Assembly: GCF_035046485.1 (NCBI RefSeq)
Contig: NC_085138.1
Coordinates: forward strand, 445,819,204 to 445,883,203
Origin: Aedes albopictus
Lineage: Eukaryota > Arthropoda > Insecta > Diptera > Culicidae
Direction of reading: 5' to 3'
DNA length: 64,000 bases
Below are positions 46,110-56,156 of the stretch, in pieces. Position numbers and translations under genes: made by a program. Each line of letters begins with the position of its first letter. Positions within the stretch are counted from its first letter, which is position 1. Under the pieces are notes generated by a model. It had not been told where the DNA came from, did not search any database, and worked only from the letters and a program-made list of their open reading frames with translations.

Positions 46110-46880
46110 TGACATCGGGTTTTAGTGTACACTCCATCTCATCTGAGGCCTGACTACATCACGAAGTGGTGGCTATGTTGTTCAGAAGGTCGTCGTTCGC
46201 AATTCTGCTTCTAAGTGATGCTAATGAGCATAAAAAAGTGCTTTTTTGAATAACTCTAGCTCGCTTTCCGGATAAGATGAAGGTTCTAGCATAACATGTG
46301 AAAAGGGCCTAAGTGCTTTTTGTAAGCAAGGGTGTTGATGTTCGTGGGTGGATGCAGTTAGGCCCTTCAGCGACCACAACATGTTTGTTTACAAAAATCA
46401 CTTAGACACTTTTCACATGTTATGCTAGAGTTCAAGTTTTCGAAAAAAAACTGTTCAGAAGATCGTTTGCTTCATAGGTATGGTTCACTTGGTTTTCAAG
46501 TGGTTCAGGGCAAATTCACTTCTTATTCAAGTGATTCAGGTCCAATTTACTCTATATTTAAATGATTCAGTAAGATGGACTTCATATTTGAGTGATTCAG
46601 GCTTGAGTCACTTCATATTTAAGTAATTCATGTTCAAATCACTTAATATTCAAGAGATGCTGGTACGATTCACTTCATATTCAAGTGATTCAGGTCTGGT
46701 TCATGTCATATTTGAGTTATTCATGTCTGATTCACCTCATATACAAGTGATTGACGCTATTTCAAGTGATTGAAATCCGATTTATTTTATTTTCAGTTGT
46801 TTTTTTTTGTTTTTGTGTTACACTTCGTATTCAAGTGATTTAGGTCCGACTCGTTTTATGTTCATTTCAGGTCTGATTCA
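46110..46880. repeat. Second copy of the complex tandem element of 36611-37375
   Basis: It starts with the same CCATCTCATCTGAGGCCTGA word, has one 145-type unit, is broken by a small MITE (46287-46427), and continues into the AAGTGATTCAGGTC short-period array (about 46490-46870). Confidence 0.75.
46287..46427. mobile_element. 141-bp hairpin MITE
   Basis: Ends TAGCATAACATGTGAAAAG and its complement CTTTTCACATGTTATGCTA (one mismatch region inside, GGGCC against TGTC). It splits the phrase GATGAAAGTTCAAG that is intact in the paralogous unit near 36800-36815. The flanks AGGTTC and AGTTC suggest an imperfect short target duplication. Confidence 0.75.
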
Positions 46881-47399
46881 CGGATCGGATTCATCCACAT
46901 TTTTTCTATCATAGCAAGATCGTGAAGAAGAACTTGTTAAACCTGCTCAAATATACACTAGTGTCGCCTAGTTCTCAAGCTGATTTTACACATTAAACAT
47001 TGTACGATGTATGGCAACGTAGTCAGAATTTGTCGTTACGAATGGTTCACCAAGTACTCTCAAATTTTTAGGTGACATGCTTCTGCTTTAAAACAAGCCA
47101 CTTTTGCTTTCAATTTGATAGTTTGTTTCAGTGTGATTTTGGAGGCAAAGTGGAAGTGCCGTTTTTTTTTCATTCGGATCGGCTGCGTCGTCAATTTGAA
47201 TGTGCACATTGTCGTACCTGTGTGTAGTTGTAGCGGTTCAGTGTGATTTTGGAGAAGATGTCAGTTAGTGGAAGATGCTGCAGCGCATACGCACTGGACA
47301 CTTCGAAGGATGGTTATTGGTGAGCTCGTTCCATTTTATCATAATAATTAATGCTAAAGGATGTATAAAATTCTGCTCTGGTTTTTGTGTATTTATCTA
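46881..47399. other. Spacer with a candidate first exon
   Basis: At 47258-47319 an ATG opens 20 codons plus two bases (MSVSGRCCSAYALDTSKDGY) ending at a GGTGAGC splice-donor-like site. No following exon is recognised. The Cys-Cys pattern is not enough to name a family, and chance is a fair alternative. Confidence 0.2.
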
Positions 47400-47680
47400 A
47401 CAAATATTGAAAAGTTCGTCACGTCATGTGTCGGCGCTAGTTCCCAATGCACATTTAGTTGACAAAAATTCCTTCCCGTGACAGTCGTGGAGAAAATGAA
47501 GTGATCTCGGTCTCTAGTAGCAACGTACGTCACACTAACATTCCTTCCCTTCCTCGATGACCGTAAGGACGTGGCCGGCGCCGTTATTGACTAATAAAGT
47601 TTGGAATTCTCGATATGTACACATTGAGAGCGGAAGCTACTCCCAAGCTCCGTTTGTTTATTTCACACACCACAACTTTG
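47400..47680. repeat. Dispersed repeat, inverted copy of 39590-40050
   Basis: Contains GTTCGTCACGTCATGTGTCGG, GACGTGGCCGGCGCCGTTA and TAATAAAGTTTGGAATTCTC, the reverse complements of words in the left copy. It lacks the extra 170 bases present there. Confidence 0.65.
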
Positions 47681-47751
47681 AATGTGTTCATCCTAAACGT
47701 GCCTAGTTGTATACAACAGACGCCATAGTTTAGAATAAGAATATCAATTTG

Positions 47752-49556
47752 TTGCCCCCATTCGCATAACAAACCCATTTGTAAAAAGTTGGAATTGAGA
47801 AAACAGTGTTTCCAGTTTGACAACTCGTTTCTTTGTAAAATTTTGAAAAATCATCATAACCTGAAAAATATTTCGATCATCACGAAACTTTCACAGATTT
47901 CTTTACACCTAAATACATAACTGTGACAAATATTACGTTTACTGCAGAATTACATATCCTTTTTTTATTATGTGTATTTTAATATAACGCTGATTCAACG
48001 CTTCTACACATATCCTTGATGGAACTGTTGTGCGGGTACTTTCAATATGGGACACTAATGATTTGGTATTTTTTCGCACATTAACATATAAATTCACAAT
48101 TTTTACATGGGTTTAAAAAGTTCGTTGTCATAACGTTGCCTCATAGGCAGTGCTGAAAAATTCATTTCATCATATCTAAATTCAATCACCTACAGCTCAT
48201 TTCAGAAGCTGAACCTGAGAATATGGTATATGAAAAACTTGTGCGGCTAGACCAGTTCTGCAAGAAAGTCACGGAAAAAACTATATTTTTCGAATAAGGA
48301 GTGTATCGTAAAGTAGTTGAAAATGTTTAAAATTGCCTCAAAAATAGTTTAATACAACTTTTGAGTGATTTTATTTTTGGAGATACTGTATAAATCCTTG
48401 AAAAAAGGAATAGCTTTTATGATTTTTTAAAAATGTTCTTTTAACTGGGATTTTAACCCAAATTACTGAACGCATGTTTTTAAATTTTTGCACACCTTCT
48501 AAAAAATTGAAATTGCGAAAAAAGTTCGATAATGTTCGAAAATTGTTAACTTTTTTGTGCAAATATAATAAGCTCCAGAATCCTCATGATATAGGCAAAT
48601 TATTTTTTTCAAGAAAAATATCCACTGCATTTAAGCGCAATTCTTAAAAATGAAAAAAAGGCCATTTTTAAGGAACCCCTTTTTTCTATGCTCCTCCAAA
48701 TCATGTTCACGCAAATAAAAAATACATAAAATGAAAAATTCGCATTTTTTTAAATGGGGTATGGTTTTTAATTTGCGGACGAATAAGTTAGAGCAAAAAG
48801 TAGAAATTTATTACCTTTTAGGATATTAAAAGCAGAACTTCGAAGTTTGACCAAAAAATATACGATTTTTGGAGTAGACCATTTTGTAGATGTAGGAGAT
48901 TTTTCTATCGAAAATATGAATTTTAAAGTCGGTGTTGAATAATATGTTATGTGTACATAACTGTTAACAAGCATCAATATTTTTCAGATTTTTTATCATA
49001 CAAATTTTACTCGCTACAGATTTTTGAAATGTTGAAAAATCTTAACAAAATTGCATTTTGTGCAGATTTTTATTTTGTGAGGTGTATTCATTTAACCATA
49101 TTTTCAATAATACTAAACATTTTTCAAATTTTTCCAAGGTATTCTAAACTTAACTATATTGTGAAGATTTCATAGAAGAACCGAAACAAAAAGACCAACC
49201 CAGCTTCGAGATAGAGCATTCTGAACATTTTCAACTACTTTCCGATACACTCCTTATTTAAGGTAAATGTCACGGACTACCTTCGAAAAATGCCAATGAT
49301 ATTCACGGTGAATATCATTTGGCATTTTTCAAAGGTACTCCGTGACATTTACCTTAAATATTCGAAAACTAGCGGTTTTTCCGTGACTTTCTTGCAGAAC
49401 TGGTCTAGCCGCACAAGTTTTTCATATACCATATTCTCAGGTTCAGCTTCTGAAATGAGCTGTAGGTGATTGAATTTAGATATGATGAAATGAATTTTTC
49501 AGCACTGCTCATAGGTGATGAAAAGTCAAATTGGACTGATATGCGAGTGGGGGCAA
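47752..49556. mobile_element. Second CTGCCCCCACTCG-type MITE, split by a hAT MITE
   Basis: The left part (47752-48147) and right part (49508-49556) together match the intact family member at 38892-39312, for example TGCCCCCATTCGCATAAC at the left and GATGAAAAGTCAAATTGGAC at the right. Flanks are TTTG and TTTA, a possible imperfect 4-bp duplication. Confidence 0.7.
48148..49507. mobile_element. hAT-type MITE, 8-bp target duplication
   Basis: A 1360-bp element with ends CAGTGCTGAAAAATTC / GAATTTTTCAGCACTG, fitting the hAT consensus CAGNGNTG. The 8-bp sequence CTCATAGG is exactly duplicated (48140-48147 and 49508-49515). The arms are long and carry GTGCGGCTAGACCAGTTCTG in inverted orientation. 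No transposase is encoded. A truncated relative lies at 6470-6669. Confidence 0.9.
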
Positions 49557-49608
49557 TTTACCAAAAAGTGAATATTTTGACCACCCGACTCTACTAAAAC
49601 CGACCACA

Positions 49609-49683
49609 ATGAATGTTTCTGTTTTCCTAATATTATTCGTTTGTGCCATGTTCGCAGCCTATTGCGGCAACACCCCAAATTGA
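49609..49683 (+). CDS. Candidate 24-codon secreted peptide or exon
   Basis: ATG in good insect context (CCACAATG) opens MNVSVFLILFVCAMFAAYCG and stops four codons later at TGA (49681-49683). The sequence has the shape of a signal peptide with a cleavage-like AAYCG end. No mature region follows in the same frame, and I see no clear splice donor. It may be a decayed secreted-protein gene, since a 123-codon frame in another phase covers 49641-50012, or a chance hydrophobic ORF. Confidence 0.25.
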   Translation: MNVSVFLILFVCAMFAAYCGNTPN

Positions 49684-51247
49684 CGCTAAATTATCGCGAA
49701 TTTCGAACTTGGGTGCAAAGTTTTCGATCCGTGAAGTTCAGACAAAATTCATTATCTATTTCCGCTGAATTTCCGCCTGAGCCCAGGGCGAAGGCTACCC
49801 GCCGTTCCGCTAATGGATTTTTAAATCGAGAATGCGTGCCAAGCCAGTCACGAAACTGGATGAAGAATGACGTTCTCCAATTAGCAAAAAACCCGGGCCC
49901 GCGCGCACGGTATCTATATGCTAGAGCTCTTTCGGTACAATCTACTGACCGAGTTCGATTTATTTTCCAATCCAATTCTCGGGTGAGCCAACCGTGCATT
50001 CCTGTCTGCTAAAGTTCTTTTCGTAATTTATTTGAACTGACGTAAAACTGAAAGTATTTTCAGTAATGTCTACTTTTACACCATTCGAAGCCTCCCGATT
50101 ATCCAACCGAGAAGGACTAACTTTTCAAGTTTGTTTTATTTCTCACTTTTCCTAATTTTCTTCGCGACAACTTGCTATTGCACGGGGATACTAGTAAAAA
50201 TATAAAACAAACACTATAAAATCCGGAATAGCGCCGAAACGAGCCACCCACCAAAAGTAAAAATGGCTACGAGTTTCCCACTAACAATCTCCATCATCGT
50301 CGGTGTCGTTACTGAACATCAGTTACTAACGTCCGTCTGTCCCGCCGTGCAATCAGCGCCCTCCAACGAAGAGAAACGAAAGCTACACGTTAACTGAGAT
50401 GTTACTTTTATGTCGTCGTCGTCGTCGTCCATCGGAGAGGGTAAATATCTGTGTTCGCGTCGCGCTGCGCTGGCGACAACCGAGCCAAGCGTTTGAAACG
50501 TTATCACCATTCGACACAGGGCTAATCTGATTGCTGCTACCTACCTTGTTGGCGTTGTTGTTGTTGGGGCCACTCGCAATTCAATATCGTTTCCAAGTCA
50601 ACTGACGGCTCGCCAATTCAATCAACTTATTGGCACATTGACGCCACCGTTTGAAGTGGCTTTTTAATCAGTGGATACATCTCCGATTAGAGTACTGGGA
50701 AAAGTAATTGACTGATTGTTGCCCTTTTTTGCAGCGAGTTGAACTGAACCGAAAAGAAAACATTAAATGGTTTTGGATTTACATTGTAACATACACAGCA
50801 TTTCAGACTTTGAGATACTATGGTATCAATCATACATAAACATTGTTAAATTTTGCTTGTTTTCAGCAATGCCTTACTTTTTTGTGTATTCATAACCAGT
50901 ATTATACTAAAAAGTTCTAGGGACTAAATATCTCCTGTTGACGTCTTATCCCATCAATGATTGTTTAGATGTTATCACTCCTGGTATGATCGATCAGGCA
51001 TGGGAAACACTCATTCAACTTTGCATTTCCGAATTTCTCATTTTGACGCTTGTTTCGAACAATTTGCCCATAACTTCATTTGATGGCTTCTCGTTTTTGA
51101 CGTTTGGTCCAATCATGTCTGTAATCTGCTGGTCACCTTGCGATTTGGACCAAGGTACACTGTGGTGCATAATTGGTCAAAAAAATGCCGATTTTCATAC
51201 AAAATGACCAAGTTTGAGATGCTGTAACTATGGTTTCCATTAATGAA
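49684..51247. other. GC-richer, apparently single-copy segment; no gene named
   Basis: About 49680-50000 and 50220-50700 have more balanced base composition than the surroundings, with open frames on both strands and GTCGTC / GTTGTT runs. They are not obviously repeats, so they may be host regulatory or untranslated sequence. I find no domain or convincing splice pattern. Confidence 0.35.
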
Positions 51248-51251
51248 TTAA

Positions 51252-51700
51252 GGTACACCGGGGCAAGTTGAAACGGGTGGGGCAAAATGAGACACGAAGT
51301 TTTGAAACATATTTCAATACTATTTGACTATTTGGTGGAGCCTCGTAGCCGTGCGGTTAGGGTCACCAAGCTTATAATCGCACCATGCTATGGGGTGAGG
51401 GTTCGATTCCCGCTTCGGGCGTTGAAACTTTTCGTGAGAATAGTTTCTTCCCCGTTTCCACTGGTGCATGCTCCGTTTGTCCGTTGTCTAGTGTTAAGTT
51501 TAATACAGTCTGTACAGCCGAAAGCTGAAGACGTTGTCCGTGTCTTTTTTTTTTTTTTTTTTTTTTTATCCTTCGTTAAAAGATTGTTTGAATCAAAAAC
51601 TATGCGTTATGGCGGTCAAACTGTTTATCATCATTAGAGAACATCATGTTAACTCGCTGTTTCATCTTGCCCCACCCGTTTCAACTTGCCCCGGTGTACC
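51252..51700. mobile_element. TTAA-flanked MITE
   Basis: Ends GGTACACCGGGGCAAGTTG and its complement, with a 40-bp well-matched arm (GAAACGGGTGGGGCAA). TTAA lies on both sides (51248-51251 and 51701-51704), the target of piggyBac and Kolobok families. It is interrupted by a tRNA-derived SINE. Confidence 0.8.
51336..51570 (+). mobile_element. tRNA-derived SINE with poly-T stretch
   Basis: The tRNA-like head has A box TAGCCGTGCGGTTAGGG and B box GGGTTCGATTCCC, with a long variable arm as in tRNA-Ser or tRNA-Leu. A body of about 130 bases follows and then a run of about 21 T. It lies inside the TTAA MITE. A target duplication is not obvious, so the 3' boundary is approximate. Confidence 0.7.
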
Positions 51701-51704
51701 TTAA

Positions 51705-52021
51705 GCTCAATTTTTGACACGGAACCACAAATATATGTGAAATTCAGCATATTTGTACTGCCGTTCTACGCATAGTTGTACCATGTAACTTTTTGGCGAT
51801 TTTGACTTTTTTTCACCTGGCACTCTATTTATACATATATTTTCATATAACATCAAAAAATAACATATTGTGTTCGAAGGCTCAATGAAAAGCATATCAA
51901 GTCGAATTGTCCTACTGTTGAATTTCTACTCAGGTCTGTCCCACAACTCAAAATCCTGCGCAAAACAGTCCTACTATAAAATTTATACGCAAAATTAACG
52001 CATTCGAAATTTTTTGTCATA
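51705..52021. other. Short AT-rich spacer
   Basis: No gene or element boundary seen. Confidence 0.5.
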
Positions 52022-52101
52022 CACGGATAAAAATCTGATCCCATAATCATGATTATGGATCATAATATCAAGAGCATACAAACTTAAAATAAAGTACCGT
52101 A

Positions 52102-52310
52102 TTCAGCTGTTCTATTTTCGGTAAAAGTTCTGATTACCGGATATTCAGCAAATTATTACAGAAGTTCGGCGAAAAATTATCGAATGTTCGGTAAACTGTA
52201 CTGAATCATCGGTAATGTTTACCGAATGTTCGGTAAAAAATAGCTGAACTTCGGTAAAACTGTGCTGAACTTCAGTAATCCAAACTTTTACCGAAAATAG
52301 AACAGTCGAA
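52102..52310. mobile_element. CGGTAAA-rich MITE
   Basis: About 209 bp with inverted ends around GTTCTATTTTCGGTAAAAG. TTCGGTAA-type words recur inside, as in the MITE at 8400-8640, so the two are probably related. No clean target duplication. Confidence 0.6.
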
Positions 52311-52692
52311 CAAGTGACTAAACTAAGTGTGTAGTGTCTTTTCGTTTTATGACCATGATCGCATGAGTCGTTTGTCCGTAACGCAACCAATGCCTTATGT
52401 TTTTGATAGAACCATGAAGTTAAATTATGGTATTAAGATTTGAGATCATCATTTCTTGTGCGCATTGCCTATGATCCTCATAGTTTGCTAGGATCATAAA
52501 GCTTAATCATGTTTTCCGGATCTGAAATCATGATTTTGAGTGCACATAGTTTCCGGTTAGTTTGCCAGGGCCATGATTTTAGATCCTGAATCATGATTCC
52601 GGATGCACATTGCTTATGACTCTGGTGGTTTTATTTCCGTACAATAAAAATAAATAAAACAACAATACTTGCATCATTTCAAAGCATTTATA

Positions 52693-53226
52693 TTAACAAG
52701 AATTTTCAACATATTGAGTTTCCGATGTCCGAATGCCCTAAAAGATCACAAAAATCTCACATCTATCGCATTTTTCTAGTACTTGATGGACTTACGTAGG
52801 TACGCATCATTCGGTACACTTTCGCTGGAGCTAACCAATCCTCGTTGTAGACACAAATATCGCTGATATCTTGATCACCACCAGTTGCGAATCTGGTTCG
52901 GTAGAATATTTCTCCATATTGTAGTAAATTAATAAACCACAAACTGTTCGGTTCACAGAAACTGTTCAGCTTGTACAAATCCTGGTTTTCGTTTTGGAGT
53001 AGGTACTGGGTGAATTTTCCCAGCGCGATGTATTTTTTTGCGGCTGGTCGCTGGATTCCATTTTGGGCCAGATCTGATGGCGATATTTAACCAGAATTAG
53101 ATATTTTATCCTTTCTTCGATCCTTTCCCTCAATTAAACTTACTTAGTTGTTGCAGAATTTTTGCCAGAAATCACTGTGACCACAACAATTAATTTAAAT
53201 ACAACACCATTAACGACGAAGTGCAT
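52693..53226 (-). CDS. Small secreted protein gene, three exons, one homopolymer frameshift
   Basis: Exon 1 is 53226-53144 (MHFVVNGVVFKLIVVVTVIS..., a typical signal peptide), exon 2 is 53073-52796 and exon 3 is 52737-52693, ending TAA. Introns of 70 and 58 bp both have GTAAGT donors and AG acceptors (GCCATCAG, TCTTTTAG), normal for mosquito genes. An AATAAA signal lies at 52635-52630. Exon 2 encodes KKYIALGKFTQYLLQ ... FCEPNSLWFINLLQYGEIFY ... ICVYNEDW. A run of seven A (53039-53033) puts the two halves of exon 2 out of phase by one base. With six the model gives about 134 residues; an error in exon 1 phase is the other possibility. I do not recognise the family. Confidence 0.55.
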
Positions 53227-53478
53227 CTGCCCATGTCAATCGCCGACGAAACTAGATCTGTTTTCCAAACAAAAACATTGCTAAGCACCCAGGTGGAAGG
53301 TGCTCCAAGAACGTAACACCTCCAATGGCTATGATCTGGATTTCATGATTGCTCTAAATCATGAAAGCGGTAGCTCAAATTACGAAATCATGATTCACGA
53401 TCATGATTTCATAATTAGCCACCTTTTATAATTTCATGATTTGTAAATCACAATTTCTATATTAGATTTGTTTCCGTG

Positions 53479-56143
53479 TAGCATGAATATTTCAATGCTG
53501 CGTAGTAAATGCTATACTTTTATGTTGGCATTACGTTCCAGCTGGAACAGAACTAGCTTTCCACTTGAATGAAAATTGTATCTTCTATACAACTATCAGT
53601 TTTTGTCGCTTCTACGTTACATATGGCTGCAATGCTCGGAGAGCACATAAAGCATATATAGTGTATATTCTACTTACCTAAGGTTATTACCAAGTGGCTC
53701 AACTGTCGTGTAACATGACGAAGCCGTTGTTATATGCTGTGAAAGATGGCGTTGAGGATGTTGAATAGAATGACTGGTATATGTTATCGGATGACACTTA
53801 CAGCATTCAGGTAAGATCCAATTTAAAATAAACTCGCGAACAAAAAGCGTGTTTTAAAATGAAGGTAGCCTATTTTTTTGTTTGTCAATTTTCAATGATG
53901 CCGTGAATTGGTGAGTGAGTAAATTGATTCTTACTTATCCATTCACTAACTTGTGTCACGAAGGTTTGTAACAAAAAAAATCCTTAAATCGCGCCACGAA
54001 AAACAAACATCGAGACTTTTAGGTATAACCCAGTTCGCGAGAAAGGTATTTCTTGAACAAATTAGGTTGGCGAATGAGTTTTTCAGTGAGTGGGATGACA
54101 TATTGTGTAGATTAGTTAGTAAGTCTGTAAGTTAGTGAGTTTTGAAATGTGTGAGTTGGCGAGTGAATTGGTGAGTGAGTGAACTGATGTGTCAATGAAT
54201 TGGTAAATGATAGTTGCTGAATAAGTAATTTAAAAATTGAATGAAGTAATGGTGAGTGAATGATTTGATGAGTAATCAACCAAGGAAGAGAATTTAAGAT
54301 TTTTTGATTTGATGAATAATTTTGTGAGTGACTAGGTAGACGAGTAAGTGTGTAAGTTGATAAACGAGTGAAGAGATAAGTGTGTTATGTAAGTTGTATG
54401 TTAGTGGTAAATTCGGTGGTAAATGAATTCATGTAAAAGTGAGTGTGAGTGTTGCTCTGTAAACCTAAAAGATTAATTTCAATTGATAGAATGAGTCAGA
54501 TATCGCACAAGAAATTCAATTTACCCCAACTAACGGTACACGAATTCAATTTCTGATACACCACAACGTGCGTGGATAATTAGCTGCTAAACTTGTGCCT
54601 GGTTCAATTCATTAAACCGCTGCTAGTAATCATGTTATTTGTCTGCACAATCCTATGATGACCATCAGAATTCCAAATCCCAATCGATACCCTTTCAATC
54701 ACCTCATTGTGAGAAGCGACAAATTGTGCTATCGTCATGGTTCACTTCTCGCATGTTCTCCATAAATAGCGTGTCGTTGCTAGAAAGAGAAAGGGTGTTC
54801 AGTATTTGGGATTGGTGGCATTCTAGGAAGCAACCGACATTTATGGACGTCACCTCCATCAGTATTTTCTGCCGAAATTGAGCTGTCGGCTTATTGAAAA
54901 TTCAGCATTCAATCAAAGCACTATTAATAACACAAACACCCGCCACGTGCATTTTTTAATTACCTCCCCAGTCCTGTCAGCGCTCCGATGACCCGAAAAG
55001 CAACGATGACTTTCGCACAGTTACCACCGCATAAGAAACCAAACGAACCGGTTCCAAGTTTTGCGCGGCAACGGATCATCGCGTGTCACACTGTTTGTTT
55101 GATGGGAAGTATTTTTGTCACCTCGAAAAGAAAAAAAAAATCACGACAAACTACGACCACGACGATGATGTTGATGAAGAAGAACAAGACGATGATAACC
55201 ACTTCTCTAATTGGAAATCGCGCTGAAGTTTTATCGATAAATTATGAAACGTTTACGTCCGTCGTCTCAAGTGCGCCGCACCACACACGTTTGTTGAATT
55301 TTTAATGTCATGGGATTCACCGTTTGCAAACGGTGTAGTATGCAAATCCGTTACACCACCACCGCGTATCGTATCGTTCAGCAATAACACTCAGGGTGCA
55401 GCTTCACCATCGGAGACTAATTATAATGATTACCTAAAATTCTCATGCATATTGCACATATGTACTGGCATTGTGGGCTCGGTGCGAACTTGGTCAGCTC
55501 GTGCAGTTGTGAAGCTAGTGTCACTTGAGCCTCATTCGCAAATGATTATCAGAAGCTGAATGCTTTGAAGTCGCATTACTGCATCGCTCGATACTAACAC
55601 ACATTTTCAAGAACGTTTATTAATTACGCAAAATGCCAACTCTGTAAAAATGTTTCACTTGTTAGTCCGAAACCTGTATCAAGAGATTTGTTTTCTAATT
55701 CATTAGCGCCCAAGGTGTTTGAAGATTCGAATAGTTAACAACAGTCAAGTTTCAATGGCATAAACACGGTTCCATGAAAAACTTGGAATTGCAAGTCTAT
55801 GGTCTAGCTCCAAAAGCATTCTTCAATATCTTAATATCAATATCAATTCACAACATTTACAACAATTTCACAAGGTCTATTTCAGCACAACTTTTATACT
55901 ATTGTTACATTATGATCCGCGTAGATACAATACAACTCTTAACATGTGAAATATATGAAGACTTAAAAAAAAAATAGAAAAAAAGGCTGTCAGACTACAT
56001 AACGGCTTTCTACAGAAATAATTGGTTCGAAAATGTTCCCTATTTTATTCTAGGCTCTCACTCTTGTTTGATCAATTCAAACTGTTTTATTCAGTAAAAA
56101 CATGCTAAGAGTGTCTGGGTCTGCTTCCCCGTTGTTTAAGGAA
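53479..56143. other. Spacer with degenerate GAGT repeats; no gene named
   Basis: About 53880-54440 repeats GTGAGTGAATTGGTGAGTG-like words irregularly. The rest is AT-rich with moderately GC-rich patches near 54960-55300 and 55300-55560. These have open frames up to 105 codons but no motif. A-rich runs lie at 55129-55140 and 55966-55984. Confidence 0.4.
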
Positions 56144-56156
56144 CTTTTCGTAAATA

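Larger units (their letters stand above)
52022..53478. mobile_element. TA-flanked inverted-repeat element enclosing a gene
   Basis: The left end CACGGATAAAAATCTGAT and the right end, read inward as CACGGAAACAAATCTAAT, are imperfect inverted repeats flanked by TA (52020-52021 and 53479-53480). Both arms repeat ATCATGATT words. Enclosed are a small MITE (52102-52310) and a three-exon minus-strand gene (52693-53226). The alternative is two separate solo ends of one MITE family that happen to flank the gene. Confidence 0.5.

Noticed and set aside
51336..51425. Functional tRNA gene
   Set aside because: A and B boxes are present, but the acceptor arm does not close and a SINE body follows.
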